A stretch of 64,000 bases of DNA from Kluyvera sichuanensis (GTDB taxonomy: Bacteria > Pseudomonadota > Gammaproteobacteria > Enterobacterales > Enterobacteriaceae). The translations under genes were made by a program, and so were the position numbers. The notes beneath the pieces were generated by a model. The model did not search any database, was not told where the DNA came from, and was given only the letters and a program-made list of their open reading frames with translations. The stretch lies in the NCBI RefSeq assembly GCF_014218705.1, contig NZ_JABBJF010000013.1, positions 1 through 64,000 on the forward strand. The letters run 5' to 3'. Below are positions 29,243 to 42,569 of this stretch, in pieces. Within the stretch, counting starts at the first letter, position 1. Each line of letters opens with the position of its first letter.

Positions 29243-30394
29243 TTAATCAGCTTGCTTGCGCAGGAATGCCGGGATATCCAGGTAATCCGGTTCTTTAGTG
29301 GTCTGCGGCGTATTGTCGTTAACCACTTTAGCTGCCGGTTTCTGTTCTTGCGTCAGCGGCGCCATACCGTGCTGCTGATAGCGATCCAGCGCAGGCTGCT
29401 GCGTCTGCTTGTTGGTCACCAGGGTGATCTCAGGACGCTTGTCCATGCCAATACCGGTGGCAACAACGGTTACACGCAGTTCGTCGTTCATATCCGGGTC
29501 AAGGGACGTACCGATAACCACAGTTGCATTGTCCGACGCGAACGCACGGATAGTATTACCTACGGTTTCGAACTCATCCAGACGCAGGTCGAAGCCCGCG
29601 GTGATGTTGACCAGAACGCCACGTGCGCCGGACAGGTCGATGTCTTCCAGCAGCGGAGAAGAGATAGCCATTTCAGCCGCTTCTTCCGCACGGTCTTCAC
29701 CGCTTGCCACACCGGAGCCCATCATTGCATAGCCCATTTCGGACATTACAGTACGGACGTCCGCGAAGTCGACGTTCATCAGGCCAGGACGGGTGATCAG
29801 CTCAGCGATACCCTGTACCGCGCCTTTCAGCACGTCGTTCGCCGCGCCAAACGCGTCAAGCAGGGAGATACCGCGACCCAGAACTTTCAGCAGCTTGTCG
29901 TTCGGGATGGTGATCAGGGAGTCCACGTGCTTGGACAGTTCGGTAATACCCTGCTCCGCAAACGCCATACGCTTCTTGCCTTCAAAGTTGAAAGGCTTAG
30001 TCACGACAGCGACGGTCAGGATACCTAAATCTTTAGCCACTTCAGCAACCACTGGCGCTGCACCGGTACCGGTACCGCCGCCCATGCCTGCTGCGATGAA
30101 CACCATGTCTGCACCATCTAACGCAGCGCGCAGTGCTTCACGGTCTTCATCAGCCGCGTTGCGACCGACTTCTGGGTTTGCCCCAGCGCCCAGACCTTTG
30201 GTAATACCGCTACCAATCTGGATAGTCTGGCCAACCGCCGTTTTACGCAGTGCCTGCGCATCGGTGTTAACAGCAAAAAACTCAACACCTTCGATGCGTT
30301 CGCGCACCATGTGTTCAACGGCATTACCGCCGCCGCCACCGACGCCGATGACTTTAATCACCGCGTCGTTGGTCAGTTCCATAGGTTCAAACAT
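29243..30394 (-). CDS. ftsZ: Tubulin-like division GTPase FtsZ
   Basis: FtsZ polymerises into the Z-ring. The 383-aa protein has the tubulin signature [10 protein letters not shown], the T7 synergy loop around [11 protein letters not shown] and the conserved C-terminal peptide [14 protein letters not shown] that binds FtsA and ZipA. The start [10 protein letters not shown] is 64 bases after ftsA; an open frame of 16 codons upstream is not used. Confidence 0.99.
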   Translation of the reverse strand: MFEPMELTNDAVIKVIGVGGGGGNAVEHMVRERIEGVEFFAVNTDAQALRKTAVGQTIQIGSGITKGLGAGANPEVGRNAADEDREALRAALDGADMVFIAAGMGGGTGTGAAPVVAEVAKDLGILTVAVVTKPFNFEGKKRMAFAEQGITELSKHVDSLITIPNDKLLKVLGRGISLLDAFGAANDVLKGAVQGIAELITRPGLMNVDFADVRTVMSEMGYAMMGSGVASGEDRAEEAAEMAISSPLLEDIDLSGARGVLVNITAGFDLRLDEFETVGNTIRAFASDNATVVIGTSLDPDMNDELRVTVVATGIGMDKRPEITLVTNKQTQQPALDRYQQHGMAPLTQEQKPAAKVVNDNTPQTTKEPDYLDIPAFLRKQAD

Positions 30395-30457
30395 AGTTTC
30401 TCTCCGTTTTGTGCCTGTCGCCCGAGACCCTGAATTGTGCATGGGTCTCTTTAAAAA

Positions 30458-31720
30458 TTAAAACTCTTTGCGTAACCAGCTATTCAGTCGTTTGATCCAC
30501 GATCCGACCGATGCGGTGACGCGCTTTTCTACCTCTGCTTCACCACTTAAGTGGGACTCTTTCCCGTAGTGCAGCAGGCCCACCGCCGTTGAATAATACG
30601 GCTCCTGGGCATAGTCCGTCAGACCAGTAATATTCAGCGGCGCACCGATACGAACCTGCGTATGGAACACCCGCTGCGCGCAAGCCGCCAACCCTTCAAT
30701 TTGCGCTGCGCCGCCGGTCAATACAATCCCCGCCGCGAGGTGGTGTTTGACACCCTGCTGACGAAGCTGTTCCTGTAACTGTAAAATCTCTTCATTGACG
30801 AGGTTCAGCAGCTCGGTATAACGCGGCTCAATGACCTCTGCCAATGTCTGGCGCTGCAGGCTACGCGGCGGACGACCGCCCACGCTTGGCACTTCAACGC
30901 TCTCATCTTTGCCCACAATGGAGCCCAGCGCGCAGCCGTGGCGCACTTTAATGGCCTCAGCATCGCTCGGCGGCGTGCCGAAGGCATAGGCGATATCACT
31001 GGTCACCACGTTCCCTGCATAAGGAATCACTTTGGTGTGACGCAGTGCGCCGCCAGTGTAGACCGCGATATCCATTGTACCGCCGCCGATGTCCACAACG
31101 CAGACACCCAGCTCACGTTCATCTTCCGTTAACACGGAATAGCTGGAAGCCAGGCCGGCAAAAATCAGCTGATCGACCTTCAGGCCACAACGCTCTACCG
31201 CTTTGACGATATTTTTCGCCATGTCGTTGTGACAGGTAATCAGATGTACCTTCGCCTGCATACGCACACCGGATAAGCCTACCGGGTTTTTGATCCCTTC
31301 CTGATAATCAATTGCGTATTCTTGCGGAATGACGTGCAAAACACGATGTTCATCACGTACGCGAACGGATTTCGCCGTGTGAACGACGTTCTCCACGTCT
31401 TCCTGCGTGACCTCTTCTTCTGAGATAGGCACCATACCTATCTCATTTTGACAGCTAATGTGCTTACCGGAAAGCGCCAGATATACCGAAGAGATCTGGC
31501 AATCCGCCATCAGCTCCGCCTGGTCGATAGCGCGCTGTGCGCATTTCACTACCGACTCAAGGTCGTTAACCCCGCCTTTATCCATACCACGGGATGGGCA
31601 ACTGCCAACCCCAATGATATTAATCACTCCGTCGGGCAGAACTTCCCCTACTAAAGCGGCTACTTTTGCAGTGCCAATCTCCAGTCCAACTACCAGTTTT
31701 CTGTCCGTCGCCTTGATCAT
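30458..31720 (-). CDS. ftsA: Cell division protein FtsA
   Basis: FtsA is the actin-like protein that tethers FtsZ to the membrane. The 420-aa product has the phosphate loop near the start ([17 protein letters not shown]), [14 protein letters not shown], and the C-terminal amphipathic membrane helix [15 protein letters not shown]. It overlaps ftsQ by four bases. Confidence 0.99.
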   Translation of the reverse strand: MIKATDRKLVVGLEIGTAKVAALVGEVLPDGVINIIGVGSCPSRGMDKGGVNDLESVVKCAQRAIDQAELMADCQISSVYLALSGKHISCQNEIGMVPISEEEVTQEDVENVVHTAKSVRVRDEHRVLHVIPQEYAIDYQEGIKNPVGLSGVRMQAKVHLITCHNDMAKNIVKAVERCGLKVDQLIFAGLASSYSVLTEDERELGVCVVDIGGGTMDIAVYTGGALRHTKVIPYAGNVVTSDIAYAFGTPPSDAEAIKVRHGCALGSIVGKDESVEVPSVGGRPPRSLQRQTLAEVIEPRYTELLNLVNEEILQLQEQLRQQGVKHHLAAGIVLTGGAAQIEGLAACAQRVFHTQVRIGAPLNITGLTDYAQEPYYSTAVGLLHYGKESHLSGEAEVEKRVTASVGSWIKRLNSWLRKEF

Positions 31721-32553
31721 TGTTGTTCTGCCTGTGCCTGATTCTGTTGTTGATTAGTATCCGCCGCAGGAGCAGGTTCCCAGCCTACTGCCGCCCCCGA
31801 GTCATAACGCAAATCAACATAGCTAATCCGATTACCGTCTGTTTGCGCCTGCTGCTGTAGAACCGGGTACAGTTCTAAAAAACGTTCCAGCCGCTTCATC
31901 GTATCGCCCCGTCCCAGGTTCAGCTTGATACCGTTATCAAGCGTCAACTGCCACGAACGGCGCGCGGTCATCGCCGCAACCTTCAACGTGAACTTCCCTT
32001 TCGCGAGCATCGCCCCCATGTCGTGATAGCCCTGCAATACTTCGCTTGCGCTGCCTTCAGGGCCATAGAGCATAGGTAAAGTTTGCTTACTGGTACGATC
32101 GGCGGGAACGCTGAAGGCATTCCCCTCGGCATCCACCATGTGCTGATCATTCCAACGTGCAATGGGCACATATTCAACCAGATGAATCTTCAATTCGTCC
32201 GGCCACTGCTTTCTGACGCTTGCCTGTTTAATCCACGGCAGACGTTCAATCTGACTCTGGACGATATTCACATCCTGGGTCATAAAGGTTCCCGGCGATC
32301 CCAATGCCAGAATGGACTGCCGAATATCATCGTTACGCGTGTAATGACGATCGCCAGTCACCACCAGTTTTGAGATGGGCAATCGTTGCGCATCTTCCAT
32401 CCAGCCCAGCACGACCCAGCCGCTAACAAACACGGTACACAACACCGCTAGCAGGAAAACAATTCCCACCAGATGCGTTCCATTATTGCGCCGTGAAGCG
32501 GCATACTCTTCCTCATCTTCACGGTTCCGCGTATTCAGCGCAGCCTGCGACAT
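31717..32553 (-). CDS. ftsQ: Cell division protein FtsQ
   Basis: FtsQ is a bitopic divisome protein that links FtsL/FtsB with FtsA and FtsW. The 278-aa product has a cytoplasmic tail, one membrane segment (residues about 28-48), a POTRA domain starting near [11 protein letters not shown] and a periplasmic beta domain. The C-terminal Gln/Asn-rich tail ([14 protein letters not shown]) is low complexity. It is overlapped by ftsA. Confidence 0.97.
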   Translation of the reverse strand: MSQAALNTRNREDEEEYAASRRNNGTHLVGIVFLLAVLCTVFVSGWVVLGWMEDAQRLPISKLVVTGDRHYTRNDDIRQSILALGSPGTFMTQDVNIVQSQIERLPWIKQASVRKQWPDELKIHLVEYVPIARWNDQHMVDAEGNAFSVPADRTSKQTLPMLYGPEGSASEVLQGYHDMGAMLAKGKFTLKVAAMTARRSWQLTLDNGIKLNLGRGDTMKRLERFLELYPVLQQQAQTDGNRISYVDLRYDSGAAVGWEPAPAADTNQQQNQAQAEQQ

Positions 32554-32554
32554 A

Positions 32555-33475
32555 TCACCCCGCCAGGTCCAGAATTCGTACTACCAGCTGCGAGAAGCTC
32601 ATTCCCGCCTGACGCGCCGCCATCGGCACCAGACTGTGGCTGGTCATCCCCGGAGAGGTGTTTGCCTCCAGCAGATAATACTGGCCATCGCTGTCCTGCA
32701 TCACGTCAATGCGACCCCATCCACGGCAGCCTAAGACTTTCCAGGCTTTCAGTACTAAAGACTGCATTGCCGATTCCTGGGATGAATCTTCACAGCCTGG
32801 GCAGAAATATTTCGTCTCATCAGAGAGATACTTCGCTTCATAATCATAGAAGGTTCCGGCAGGTTGGATGCGAACTGTCGGTAAAATTTCTTCACCAAGC
32901 ACCGCAACCGTAAATTCCGGCCCACTGAGCCATTTTTCTACCAGAACTTCGTCATCGTGTTGAAACGCCTGCGTTAACGCTTCAGCCAGGTCAGCACTCT
33001 CGATGACTTTCGACATCCCAACGCTTGAGCCTTCGCGGCTCGGCTTAACGATAAGCGGCAGGCCAAGCGCCGCAATCTGCGTCTGAACCTCGCTGGAAAG
33101 CCCGGCATTAAAGGCTTCGCGCTCAACGGCAACCCAAGGAGCGACCGGTAATCCGGCCCCCTGCCACAGCAATTTACTGCGCAGTTTATCCATTGAAATG
33201 GCCGATGCCATCACGCCGCTGCCGGTATACGGAAGTTTTAAGAGTTCCAGTAATCCTTGCAGCGTGCCATCTTCGCCGCCACGGCCGTGCAGCGCAATAA
33301 ACGCTTTCTGAAAACCCATATTTTTCAGTTGGGTAACATCAGTCTCTTTTGGGTCTACCGGATGAGCATCAATGCCCGCTTCGCGAAGACCGGCCAGCAC
33401 CGCCGCGCCGGAGTTTAACGACACGTCGCGTTCGGCTGAGGTTCCACCCAAAAGAACCGCGATCTTATCAGCCAT
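32555..33475 (-). CDS. ddlB: D-alanine--D-alanine ligase B
   Basis: DdlB joins two D-alanines with ATP for the peptidoglycan stem. The 306-aa protein has the ATP-grasp fold with [14 protein letters not shown], the glycine-rich loop [14 protein letters not shown] (residues about 144-157) and the C-terminal metal site [11 protein letters not shown]. It overlaps murC by eight bases and ends one base before ftsQ. Confidence 0.98.
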   Translation of the reverse strand: MADKIAVLLGGTSAERDVSLNSGAAVLAGLREAGIDAHPVDPKETDVTQLKNMGFQKAFIALHGRGGEDGTLQGLLELLKLPYTGSGVMASAISMDKLRSKLLWQGAGLPVAPWVAVEREAFNAGLSSEVQTQIAALGLPLIVKPSREGSSVGMSKVIESADLAEALTQAFQHDDEVLVEKWLSGPEFTVAVLGEEILPTVRIQPAGTFYDYEAKYLSDETKYFCPGCEDSSQESAMQSLVLKAWKVLGCRGWGRIDVMQDSDGQYYLLEANTSPGMTSHSLVPMAARQAGMSFSQLVVRILDLAG

Positions 33476-34943
33476 GGCGCGGTTCCTCCTGAGTTTGCGG
33501 CTTCAGTTTGATTTCAGCTAAGTTACGCGCGATTTTACCAATATTTCCCGCGCCTTGAATTAGAACAAGATCATTACCCGTCAGTACTGATGCCAGCATT
33601 TCCGGGACCTGAGCGCTATCCGAAATCAGAATCGGGTCCACTTTTCCACGTCCACGAATGGTACGGCACAGTGAACGGCTATCGGCCCCTGGAATCGGCG
33701 CTTCGCCCGCCGGATACACATCCAGCATCAGCAGCGCATCGACCTGAGTCAACACGTGAGCAAAATCATCGTACAGGTCGCGCGTACGGGTGTAACGGTG
33801 CGGCTGGAATACCATCACCAGCTTTTTGTCCGGCCAGCCAGCGCGGGCGGCTTTGATCGTCGCATCGACTTCCGTTGGGTGGTGACCGTAGTCGTCCACC
33901 AGCAGCGCGGTGCCTTCTTTACCGTTCACCTCTTCCAGTGGGAATTCTCCCAGGAAGTCAAAACGACGACCGGTGCCCTGGAAACTTTCCAGCGCGCGCA
34001 GAATCGCCTCGTCTTCAATGCCCTCTTCCGTCGCCACTGCAACCGCCGCAGCGGCATTCAGCGCGTTATGACGGCCTGGCGCATTCAGCGTCACGCGCAG
34101 GTCTTCTTTATCCTGACGCACCAGCGTGAAGTGTCCCTGCGGGCCAATCTGCTGGTAGCTTTCCACACGAACATCTGCATCGTCACTGAAACCGTAAGTG
34201 GTGGTCTGACGGCCTACGCGCGGCAGCAGCTCGCGAATAACCGGGTCATCAACGCACATCACCGCACGGCCATAAAACGGCAGGTTGTGCAGGAAGTTGA
34301 TAAACGTCTGCTTTAAATTCTCGAAGTCGCCCTGGTAGGTATCCATATGGTCGGCTTCGATGTTGGTGACAATCGCCACCATCGGCTGCAGATGCAGGAA
34401 CGACGCGTCGCTCTCATCGGCTTCCGCAATCAGGTAGCGGCTATGACCCAGACGCGCATGTACGCCTGCCGCCTTCACCAGGCCACCGTTGACGAAGGTC
34501 GGGTCCAGCCCGGCTTCCGCATAAATGCTTGCGACCATCGCGGTGGTCGTGGTTTTACCGTGTGTCCCGGCAATGGCGATGCCGTGACGAAAACGCATCA
34601 GCTCCGCCAGCATTTCCGCGCGGCGAATCACCGGAATACGCGCCTCATGCGCGGCAACGATTTCCGGGTTATCAGCAGAGATAGCCGTAGAGACCACCAC
34701 CACGCTCGCATCGCGAACGTTTTCCGGGCGGTGATTGAAATAGATGGTGGCGCCCAATTTCGTCAACTGCTGCGTCACCGGGTTCGGCGCCAGGTCGGAA
34801 CCGCTGATCTGATACCCTTCGTTGGCCAGTACTTCAGCAATACCGCCCATACCGGCGCCGCCGATGCCAACAAAGTGAATGTGCCGGACGCGACGCATCT
34901 CGGGCACAATAGAACGCAGTTTCGCCAGTTGTTGTGTATTCAT
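33468..34943 (-). CDS. murC: UDP-N-acetylmuramate--L-alanine ligase
   Basis: MurC adds L-alanine to UDP-MurNAc. The 491-aa product has the N-terminal UDP-binding loop [13 protein letters not shown], the ATP loop [12 protein letters not shown] near residue 122 and the central [13 protein letters not shown] segment of Mur ligases. It lies between murG (53 bases) and ddlB (overlap). Confidence 0.98.
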   Translation of the reverse strand: MNTQQLAKLRSIVPEMRRVRHIHFVGIGGAGMGGIAEVLANEGYQISGSDLAPNPVTQQLTKLGATIYFNHRPENVRDASVVVVSTAISADNPEIVAAHEARIPVIRRAEMLAELMRFRHGIAIAGTHGKTTTTAMVASIYAEAGLDPTFVNGGLVKAAGVHARLGHSRYLIAEADESDASFLHLQPMVAIVTNIEADHMDTYQGDFENLKQTFINFLHNLPFYGRAVMCVDDPVIRELLPRVGRQTTTYGFSDDADVRVESYQQIGPQGHFTLVRQDKEDLRVTLNAPGRHNALNAAAAVAVATEEGIEDEAILRALESFQGTGRRFDFLGEFPLEEVNGKEGTALLVDDYGHHPTEVDATIKAARAGWPDKKLVMVFQPHRYTRTRDLYDDFAHVLTQVDALLMLDVYPAGEAPIPGADSRSLCRTIRGRGKVDPILISDSAQVPEMLASVLTGNDLVLIQGAGNIGKIARNLAEIKLKPQTQEEPRHG

Positions 34944-34996
34944 TCTCTAAACGCCATCACTTCTGAAATTCGGGCGACGCAACTGCGCCGCGATGA

Positions 34997-36064
34997 TTAA
35001 GCCTTTGCAGCCAGGCTTACTTCTTTTGCTACCCGTTCGGTAGCGTCCGGGATGGCCGTCGCACGAGCACGCTCAGCCATCTCTAATAATGTGTTGCGAT
35101 CCCAGCTTGCCAGCGTGTCAGCGACCGCTTGCGCCGTAAACTGCGGCTGCTCGAAGATCTTCGCCGCGCCGGCTTTCTCCAGCGGCAGCGCATTCCAGTA
35201 CTGCTGACGGTCCTTATGCTGGAACGGCACGAAGATAGCAGGCAGCCCCGCTGCCGCAATCTCACTGACCGTCAGCGCGCCGGAGCGGCAGACGACGACA
35301 TCAGCCCACGCGTACGCTTCGGCCATGTCATCAATGAATTCGGTTACTTTATGCTGCGGTTGACCGACATCGGCATAAGCCTGCTCAACGGTCTGCTGAC
35401 CGCCTTTGCCGCTCTGGTGCCAGATGGTCACCGCCTCGCCCAAACGTTGCGCCACCTGAGGCAGAGTCTGGTTGAGAATACGCGCCCCCTGAGAGCCGCC
35501 AACGACCAGTACGCGAATCGGGCCTTCGCGGCCGACCAGACGCTGTTCCGGCAGCGGCAGCGCCAGCACATCAACACGCACCGGGTTGCCGACCACTTCC
35601 GCATTCGGGAACGCGCCCGGGAAGGCCTGCATCACTTTGGTGGCAATCTTCGCCAGCCATTTGTTCGTCAAGCCAGCAATGCCGTTCTGCTCGTGCAGGA
35701 CAACCGGAATACCCAGTGACCACGCCGCCAGACCGCCCGGCCCGGAAACATACCCGCCCATTCCCAGCACCACGTCCGGCTTAAAGCGTTTCATGATCGC
35801 GCGCGCCTGACGCCAGGCGTTAAAAATACGCATCGGCGCCAGCAGTAGCGCCTTCAAACCTTTGCCGCGCAGGCCGGAAATATGGATAAAATCAATCTCG
35901 ATGCCATGTTTTGGCACCAGGTCGGCTTCCATACGATCCGCGGTTCCCAGCCAGCGTACTTGCCAGCCCTGATCCATTAAATGGTGCGCAACCGCCAGCC
36001 CCGGGAACACGTGCCCACCGGTACCGCCCGCCATCACCATTAACCGCTTTGTTTGACCGCTCAT
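34997..36064 (-). CDS. murG: UDP-GlcNAc:lipid I N-acetylglucosaminyltransferase
   Basis: MurG makes lipid II on the cytoplasmic face of the inner membrane. The 355-aa GT-B enzyme has the N-terminal [14 protein letters not shown] loop, a second glycine loop [12 protein letters not shown] and the donor-site [15 protein letters not shown]. Its ATG overlaps the ftsW stop by four bases. Confidence 0.98.
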   Translation of the reverse strand: MSGQTKRLMVMAGGTGGHVFPGLAVAHHLMDQGWQVRWLGTADRMEADLVPKHGIEIDFIHISGLRGKGLKALLLAPMRIFNAWRQARAIMKRFKPDVVLGMGGYVSGPGGLAAWSLGIPVVLHEQNGIAGLTNKWLAKIATKVMQAFPGAFPNAEVVGNPVRVDVLALPLPEQRLVGREGPIRVLVVGGSQGARILNQTLPQVAQRLGEAVTIWHQSGKGGQQTVEQAYADVGQPQHKVTEFIDDMAEAYAWADVVVCRSGALTVSEIAAAGLPAIFVPFQHKDRQQYWNALPLEKAGAAKIFEQPQFTAQAVADTLASWDRNTLLEMAERARATAIPDATERVAKEVSLAAKA

Positions 36065-37332
36065 CGAGAACCTCGGGTAAACGCCTGGGCTTTTTCCAGA
36101 CGCGTTTCATAATCAATACGTAATAAGAACATGATGGCTGTCGACATAATCAGAAGACTGGAGCCACCGTAGCTTATCAACGGTAGGGTAAGGCCCTTGG
36201 TCGGTAACATCCCGGCCGCCGCCCCTACGTTGACCAACGCCTGGAAGCTGAACCATATGCCAATTGCGCAAGCCAGGAAGCCAGAAAAACGTTGGTTTAT
36301 CTCCAGCGCTTTGCGACCAATGGACATGGCGCGGAAAGCGACGAAGAATACCATTAAAAGTGCCAGTACCACACCGATATAACCCAATTCCTCGCCGATG
36401 ATGGCGAAGATGAAGTCGGTATGTGCCTCCGGCAGGTACTCCAGTTTCTGCACCGAGTTGCCTAACCCCTGGCCCCACATCTCACCGCGCCCGAAGGCCA
36501 TCAGCGACTGCGTCAGCTGGTAACCGCTGCCGAACGGGTCTTCCCACGGATTCCAGAACGAGGTCACGCGGCGAATACGGTACGGTTCGGCGAGGATCAG
36601 CAGCACCACGGCCGAGATACCCATGCCGATGATGGCGATGAACTGCCACAGCTTGGCGCCTGCGAGGAACAGCATCGCCAGGGTGGTCACAAACAGCACC
36701 ACGACGGTACCGAGGTCCGGCTGCGCCAGCAGTAAAATTGCCAGCACGAAAATCACGCCCATCGGCTTTAAGAAGCCGCGCAGGTTGTTGCGCACCTCGT
36801 CGGCTTTACGCACCAGATAGTTGGCGATATAGCAAAACAGCGACAGCTTGGTCAGCTCGGCAGGCTGGATACGCAGCGGGCCGAAGGCAATCCAGCGCGA
36901 TGCCCCGTTAACCGAGCTCCCGACCACCAGTACAATCAGCAACATACCAATAGAAGCAATCAGCATGAACGTACTGTGCTTCTGCCAGAACGACATCGGC
37001 AGCCGCAGCGTCACCAGCGCCAGCACAAACGCCAGCAAAATATAGAGACCATCACGCTTGGCGAACAGGAACGGATCGTTCGCCAGACGCTGACCCACCG
37101 GCATCGACGCCGAGGTCACCATAATAAAACCAATCGCCGCCAGGCCAAGCGTCAGCCACAGCAGCGTGCGGTCGTACATAATCAGGCTATCGGTATCTTT
37201 CTCCCGAGAGCCCATCACCCAGCCCTTAAGCGCGGCAAACATCCAACCAAACAGCCATGCGAAAATACGCATGCCCGGCAGACGCGGCAGCCTCAGTCGA
37301 GGCAGTCTCAGGCGCGGGAGCGATAAACGCAT
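36061..37332 (-). CDS. ftsW: Septal peptidoglycan polymerase FtsW
   Basis: FtsW is the SEDS-family glycosyltransferase that works with FtsI at the septum. The 423-aa product has ten membrane segments and the SEDS signature in [14 protein letters not shown] and the C-terminal [12 protein letters not shown]. The catalytic Asp region is near [10 protein letters not shown]. The cytoplasmic N-terminus holds three tandem LPRLR-type pentapeptide units, giving it about nine more residues than E. coli FtsW. The first ATG at 37332 overlaps the murD stop (TGATG); a TTG lies one codon earlier. Confidence 0.98.
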   Translation of the reverse strand: MRLSLPRLRLPRLRLPRLPGMRIFAWLFGWMFAALKGWVMGSREKDTDSLIMYDRTLLWLTLGLAAIGFIMVTSASMPVGQRLANDPFLFAKRDGLYILLAFVLALVTLRLPMSFWQKHSTFMLIASIGMLLIVLVVGSSVNGASRWIAFGPLRIQPAELTKLSLFCYIANYLVRKADEVRNNLRGFLKPMGVIFVLAILLLAQPDLGTVVVLFVTTLAMLFLAGAKLWQFIAIIGMGISAVVLLILAEPYRIRRVTSFWNPWEDPFGSGYQLTQSLMAFGRGEMWGQGLGNSVQKLEYLPEAHTDFIFAIIGEELGYIGVVLALLMVFFVAFRAMSIGRKALEINQRFSGFLACAIGIWFSFQALVNVGAAAGMLPTKGLTLPLISYGGSSLLIMSTAIMFLLRIDYETRLEKAQAFTRGSR

Positions 37333-38648
37333 CAACCTAACTCCTTCGCCAGGCGAGCAAACACGTCGCCGCGCTGTTCAAAGCTTTTAAACTGATCGAG
37401 GCTGGCGCAGGCCGGAGACAGTAGCACCATATCGCCCGCTTTGACCTGCGGCGCAATCAGGCGCATTGCCTCTTCCATGGTTTCCGTTTGGGTGGCGATT
37501 TCCGGACGCAGCGCGGCCAGTTCACCGCCGTCGCGGCCAAAGCAGTAAAGACGAATGTTATCGCCGGTCAGGTAGCGGCGCAGCGGTTCGAAATCGGCCG
37601 ATTTACCGTCGCCGCCCAGCAGCAGATACAACGTTCCCGCTACGTGCAGGCCGTTTAAGGCCGCTTCGGTACTGCCGACGTTGGTCGCTTTAGAGTCGTT
37701 AATCCAGCGCACACCACGGTGATCGAGCACAATCTGGAAACGGTGAGCCAGCCCGGTAAAGGTGGTCAGCGCTTTCAGGCTGGTCGCGCGCGGCAGGCCA
37801 ACGGCATCCGCCAGCGCCAGCGCCGCCAGGGCGTTGCTGTAGTTATGCTGCCCGGTGAGCGGCATCTCTTTAACGTTCAATACCTTTTCACCCTTCACGC
37901 GCAGCCAGGTTTCCCCCTGCTGGCGATTCAGGTGATAGTCACCAACGTCCACGCCGAAGCTTACGCAGCGCTCGTCCGCACCACGCACTGGCATGGTCAG
38001 GCCGTCATCGGCGTTCACAACGCAGACTTTGGCGTTTTCATAGATACGCAGTTTCGCCGCACGGTACTGCTGCAGCCCCAGCGGATAGCGATCCATATGA
38101 TCTTCGGTGACGTTCAGAATGGTCGCCGCCGCGGCATGCAGGCTTGAGGTGGTTTCCAGCTGGAAGCTGGAAAGCTCAAGCACGTAAAGTTCGCGGGCCG
38201 GGTCCAGTAGCATCAGCGCAGGCAGGCCAATGTTTCCGCCAACGCCGACATTTACGCCCGCCGCTTTAGCCATCTCGCCAATCAGCGTGGTGACAGTGCT
38301 TTTACCGTTGGAGCCGGTAATGGCCACAATCGGTGCCTGCGCTTCGCGGCAGAACAGTTCAATATCACCGACGATTTCAATACCGGCATCCGCCGCGAGA
38401 CTCAGCGACGGGTTTGCCAGCGCCATACCGGGGCTGGCAACGATCAGATCGGCCGCCATCAGCCAGTCTTCATTTAGCCCGCCGACGTAGCGTTCAACCG
38501 CTTCCGGCAGCTTATCCAGACCGGGTGGCGTCGCTCGGGTATCCATCACGCGTGGCGTAACGTTCTGCGCGAGGAAAAAATCCACGCAGGAGAGCCCGGT
38601 CAGTCCAAGACCAATGATGACGACGTTTTTACCCTGGTAATCTGCCAT
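37332..38648 (-). CDS. murD: UDP-N-acetylmuramoyl-L-alanine--D-glutamate ligase
   Basis: MurD adds D-glutamate to UDP-MurNAc-L-Ala. The 438-aa protein equals the E. coli length, with [10 protein letters not shown] at the N-terminus, the ATP loop [13 protein letters not shown] near residue 111 and the C-terminal [19 protein letters not shown]. It starts two bases after mraY and overlaps ftsW. Confidence 0.98.
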   Translation of the reverse strand: MADYQGKNVVIIGLGLTGLSCVDFFLAQNVTPRVMDTRATPPGLDKLPEAVERYVGGLNEDWLMAADLIVASPGMALANPSLSLAADAGIEIVGDIELFCREAQAPIVAITGSNGKSTVTTLIGEMAKAAGVNVGVGGNIGLPALMLLDPARELYVLELSSFQLETTSSLHAAAATILNVTEDHMDRYPLGLQQYRAAKLRIYENAKVCVVNADDGLTMPVRGADERCVSFGVDVGDYHLNRQQGETWLRVKGEKVLNVKEMPLTGQHNYSNALAALALADAVGLPRATSLKALTTFTGLAHRFQIVLDHRGVRWINDSKATNVGSTEAALNGLHVAGTLYLLLGGDGKSADFEPLRRYLTGDNIRLYCFGRDGGELAALRPEIATQTETMEEAMRLIAPQVKAGDMVLLSPACASLDQFKSFEQRGDVFARLAKELG

Positions 38649-38650
38649 GA

Positions 38651-39733
38651 TTAACGTACCTTCAGCGTTGCCAGGCCAATCAGGACCAGCATCAGCGAAA
38701 TAATCCAGAAGCGCACGATCACGCGCGGTTCCGGCCAGCCTTTCAGTTCATAGTGGTGGTGGATCGGCGCCATACGGAAGATGCGCTGACCGCGCAGCTT
38801 GAAGGAACCTACCTGCAGAATCACCGACAGGGTTTCCACCACGAAGACGCCGCCCATGATCACCAGCAGGAACTCCTGACGCAGCAGCACGGCGATAATG
38901 CCCAGCGCGCCGCCCAGCGCCAGCGAACCAACGTCGCCCATAAAGACCTGCGCTGGATAGGTGTTGAACCACAGGAAACCTAAGCCCGCACCGACAATCG
39001 CCGTACAGACGATCACCAGCTCACCGGCGTGGCGCAGGTAAGGAATGTGCAGATAGCTCGCAAAGTTCATGTTACCGGTCGCCCACGCCACCAGCGCAAA
39101 GCCCGCCGCCACAAAGACGGTCGGCATAATGGCCAGGCCGTCGAGGCCATCGGTCAGGTTAACGGCGTTGCCGGTACCCACGATCACGAAATAGGCCAGT
39201 AGGATGTAGAGCAGGCCGAGCTGCGGCATGATGTCCTTGAAGAACGGCACCACCAGCTCGGTAGCCGGCGTATCTTTACCGGCAAGGTACAGCGCGAAGG
39301 CGACGCCCAGCGCAATCACCGACATCCAGAAGTATTTCCAGCGCGCGATAAGCCCTTTGGTGTCTTTACGAACCACTTTGCGGTAGTCATCGACAAAACC
39401 AATAATGCCGTAGCCAATCAGCACCGTCAGTACGCACCAGACGTACGGGTTTGACGGGTAGGCCCACAGCAGCACGGAGACCGTAATCGCGGTCAGGATC
39501 ATGATCCCGCCCATCGTTGGGGTACCGCGTTTACTGAAGTGAGATTCAGGGCCGTCGTTACGAACAACCTGACCAAACGACATTTTTTGCAGACGGGCGA
39601 TCATGCGCGGGCCCATCCACAAAGAGATGAACAGCGCGGTCAGCAGGCTGACGATGGCGCGAAACGTCAGATAGGAAAAGACGTTAAAGCCGGAATAATA
39701 TTTGACCAGATGTTCGGCCAGCCACACTAACAT
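38651..39733 (-). CDS. mraY: Phospho-MurNAc-pentapeptide transferase MraY
   Basis: MraY makes lipid I from UDP-MurNAc-pentapeptide and undecaprenyl phosphate in the inner membrane. The 360-aa product has ten membrane segments, the cytoplasmic [10 protein letters not shown] loop, FVDDYRKVV, the [10 protein letters not shown] motif and the [11 protein letters not shown] motif. It overlaps murF by seven bases. Confidence 0.98.
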   Translation of the reverse strand: MLVWLAEHLVKYYSGFNVFSYLTFRAIVSLLTALFISLWMGPRMIARLQKMSFGQVVRNDGPESHFSKRGTPTMGGIMILTAITVSVLLWAYPSNPYVWCVLTVLIGYGIIGFVDDYRKVVRKDTKGLIARWKYFWMSVIALGVAFALYLAGKDTPATELVVPFFKDIMPQLGLLYILLAYFVIVGTGNAVNLTDGLDGLAIMPTVFVAAGFALVAWATGNMNFASYLHIPYLRHAGELVIVCTAIVGAGLGFLWFNTYPAQVFMGDVGSLALGGALGIIAVLLRQEFLLVIMGGVFVVETLSVILQVGSFKLRGQRIFRMAPIHHHYELKGWPEPRVIVRFWIISLMLVLIGLATLKVR

Positions 39734-41085
39734 GTCCCATTCTCCTGTAATGCGCGTACGACCTCTTCCATGGCAGCACTGCGTGATCCTTTCACCAGAA
39801 TGGTGATAGATTTGTGTTCGTTAATCAGCATGTTAAGACGAGCAATTGCCGATGCTTTATCGATTAAGTGCTCCCCTGCCCCGCTAGCATCGCTAATCGC
39901 CTGGCTTAACTTACCGACGCTCAGCACGCGATCAATACCCGCCGCTTTCGCCGCTTCGCCAACCTGAATGTGGCAAGCTTCACTCTCAGCGCCCAACTCA
40001 GCCATATCGCCGACCACCAGTACGCGGTAGCCCGGCATTTCAGACAGCACCTGTACCGCCGCCGTCATCGAACCAACGTTAGCGTTATAGGAGTCATCCA
40101 GTACCAGTTGGCTGTCCGTCAGGTGAATCGGGAACAGGCGACCCGGCACCGCTTTCAGCTGCGCCAGACCGGCTTTCACCGCGTTCAGGTCAGCGCCCAC
40201 AGCGGTTGCCAGCGCGGTTGCAGCCAGCGCATTGGCGATGTTATGGCGACCCGGCAGCGGCAACAGCACGTCGGTGCTGCCGTTCGGCGTATGCAGCGTA
40301 AATTCCGTACCCTGCGAGGTAATGCGCACGTCAGCAGCGCTGAAATCGCTCCCCGCCGCATTGGGTGAGAAACGCCAGACGGTACGATCGCCAATGACCT
40401 GCTGCCAGTTGTCCCAATCATTGTTATCAGCGTTCAGAATCGCAATGCCGCTATCCGGCAGGCCGGTGAAGATTTCACCCTTCGCTTTCGCAACGCCCGC
40501 CAGAGAGCCAAAACCTTCCAGATGCGCCGCCGCCAGGTTGTTCACCAGCGCGGCTTCCGGGCGGGTCAAACTCACGGTCCAGGCGATTTCGCCCTGGTGG
40601 TTTGCCCCCAGTTCAATAACCGCAAACTGATGCTCCGGCGTCAGGCGCAGTAATGTCATCGGCACACCGATGTCATTGTTTAGATTGCCCGCGGTATAAA
40701 GCGTGTTGCCGCACTGCCCCAGAATGGCGGCGGTCATCTCTTTCACCGAGGTTTTACCGGAAGAACCGGTCAGGGCGACTACGCGAGCAGGCACCTGCTG
40801 ACGTACCCAGGCCGCCAGTTCGCCGAAGGCCAGACGGGTATCGCTCACCACCAGCTGTGGCAGATCGATATCCAGCTTACGGCTGACCAACAGCGCACCT
40901 GCGCCGCCGTCTTTGGCCGTTTGCGCAAAATCATGCGCGTCAAAACGTTCGCCCTTCAGCGCCACAAACAGACAGCCCGGGGTTAATTTCCGGGTATCGG
41001 TGGTCACATCTTCAATAAGGGCATCGCTGCCGCAAAGCTCGCCGTTCAGAACGTTGGCAAGCTGGCCAAGCGTTACGCCAATCAT
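39727..41085 (-). CDS. murF: UDP-MurNAc-tripeptide--D-alanyl-D-alanine ligase
   Basis: MurF adds D-Ala-D-Ala to complete the pentapeptide. The 452-aa protein has the ATP loop [14 protein letters not shown] near residue 108, [13 protein letters not shown] and [11 protein letters not shown]. It overlaps murE by four bases and mraY by seven. Confidence 0.98.
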   Translation of the reverse strand: MIGVTLGQLANVLNGELCGSDALIEDVTTDTRKLTPGCLFVALKGERFDAHDFAQTAKDGGAGALLVSRKLDIDLPQLVVSDTRLAFGELAAWVRQQVPARVVALTGSSGKTSVKEMTAAILGQCGNTLYTAGNLNNDIGVPMTLLRLTPEHQFAVIELGANHQGEIAWTVSLTRPEAALVNNLAAAHLEGFGSLAGVAKAKGEIFTGLPDSGIAILNADNNDWDNWQQVIGDRTVWRFSPNAAGSDFSAADVRITSQGTEFTLHTPNGSTDVLLPLPGRHNIANALAATALATAVGADLNAVKAGLAQLKAVPGRLFPIHLTDSQLVLDDSYNANVGSMTAAVQVLSEMPGYRVLVVGDMAELGAESEACHIQVGEAAKAAGIDRVLSVGKLSQAISDASGAGEHLIDKASAIARLNMLINEHKSITILVKGSRSAAMEEVVRALQENGTC

Positions 41086-42569
41086 GCCACCACTCCCAGC
41101 AGACGCGCTGCGGTAATACGGTCGGAGTAATCGAGACGACGGTTACCCACAATCTGATAATCTTCATGGCCTTTACCAGCCACCAGCACGACGTCATCTG
41201 CTTTTGCCTGCATGATGGCGTTGGTCACCGCTTCAGCGCGGCCTTCCATCACCTTCACGTGGCCGGCATCAACCATGCCCGCGAGAATGTCGTTAATGAT
41301 GTCACGCGGCTCTTCGGTGCGTGGATTATCGTCGGTCACCACCACCACATCGGAAAACTCTTCGGCAATCGCTCCCATCAGTGGACGTTTGCCTTTGTCA
41401 CGGTCGCCGCCGCAGCCAAAGACGCACCACAGCTTGCCGGAGCAGTGCAGGCGCGCGGCCTGCAGCGCTTTTTCCAGCGCATCCGGGGTGTGGGCGTAAT
41501 CGACCACCACCGTCGGTTTGCCCGGCGCGCTAAACACTTCCATACGCCCGCAAACCGGCTGTAAACGCGCTGCGGTATTCAGCAAGTCAGCCAACGGGTA
41601 GCCCAGCGCCAGCAGCGTTGCCAGCGCCAGCAGCAGATTACTGACGTTAAACGCCCCCATCAGGCGGCTTTCAATTTCGCCTTCGCCCCAGGTGGAGTCG
41701 AAGCGGATGGTCGCGCCGCTATCGTGGTAGTTCACCGTCACGGCTTTCAGCCAGCGGCCGTGGCAGTCTGGATTAATGTGACCGTCCATGGAGACCGCAA
41801 CGGCATCCGGCAGACGACCTAACCAGCGGCGGCCCACTTCATCGTCCGCGTTGACGATGGCCTGGCCGCAGTGGTGAGTGGAGTACAGCAGCCATTTCGC
41901 CGCTTCGTAGTGCTCCATATCACCATGGTAATCAAGATGATCGCGGCTCAGGTTAGTGAACACCGAGGCGGCAAACTTAAGCGCTGCCACGCGGTGTTGC
42001 ACCAGGCCGTGAGAGGAAACCTCCATCGCGGCAACCGTCGCCCCCTGCTCAACCAGACCAGCCAGCACGTGCTGTACGTCGACCGCCGAGCCGGTGGTGT
42101 TTTCCGTTGGGATCACTTTATCCAGCAGGCCGTTACCGACCGTGCCCATCACCGCGCTGGTTTCACCCAGCAGTTGGCACCATTGTGCAATCAGCTGCGT
42201 GGTGGTGGTTTTACCGTTGGTCCCGGTCACGCCAATCAGGCGCAGGCTGTCGGAAGGCTCGTGGTAAAAACGCCCGGCCAGTGCCGATAAGCGCTCGTTT
42301 AACTGGCTGAGGTAGATAACCGGCACGCCGTGCATCTCGCGGATTTCACCGTCGGCGGCCTCATCTTTTGCCTCGGCTATAACAGCAGCGACACCTTGCG
42401 CAATTGCCTGCGGGATATAACGACGCCCGTCCGCCTGATGACCCACCACCGCTACGAACAGATCGCCCGATGCAGCCACACGGCTGTCGAGCGTCATCTC
42501 TCGCAGTACTCGCTCCGGCGCATTTGGCACCCACGGAGCGAGAAGGTCGCGCAAATTACGATCTGCCAC
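41082..42569 (-). CDS. murE: UDP-MurNAc-L-Ala-D-Glu--meso-diaminopimelate ligase
   Basis: MurE adds the third residue of the stem peptide. The 495-aa product has the ATP loop [14 protein letters not shown] and the DNPRTEEP motif, which marks meso-diaminopimelate specificity as expected for a Gram-negative. It overlaps ftsI by fourteen bases. Confidence 0.98.
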   Translation of the reverse strand: MADRNLRDLLAPWVPNAPERVLREMTLDSRVAASGDLFVAVVGHQADGRRYIPQAIAQGVAAVIAEAKDEAADGEIREMHGVPVIYLSQLNERLSALAGRFYHEPSDSLRLIGVTGTNGKTTTTQLIAQWCQLLGETSAVMGTVGNGLLDKVIPTENTTGSAVDVQHVLAGLVEQGATVAAMEVSSHGLVQHRVAALKFAASVFTNLSRDHLDYHGDMEHYEAAKWLLYSTHHCGQAIVNADDEVGRRWLGRLPDAVAVSMDGHINPDCHGRWLKAVTVNYHDSGATIRFDSTWGEGEIESRLMGAFNVSNLLLALATLLALGYPLADLLNTAARLQPVCGRMEVFSAPGKPTVVVDYAHTPDALEKALQAARLHCSGKLWCVFGCGGDRDKGKRPLMGAIAEEFSDVVVVTDDNPRTEEPRDIINDILAGMVDAGHVKVMEGRAEAVTNAIMQAKADDVVLVAGKGHEDYQIVGNRRLDYSDRITAARLLGVVA

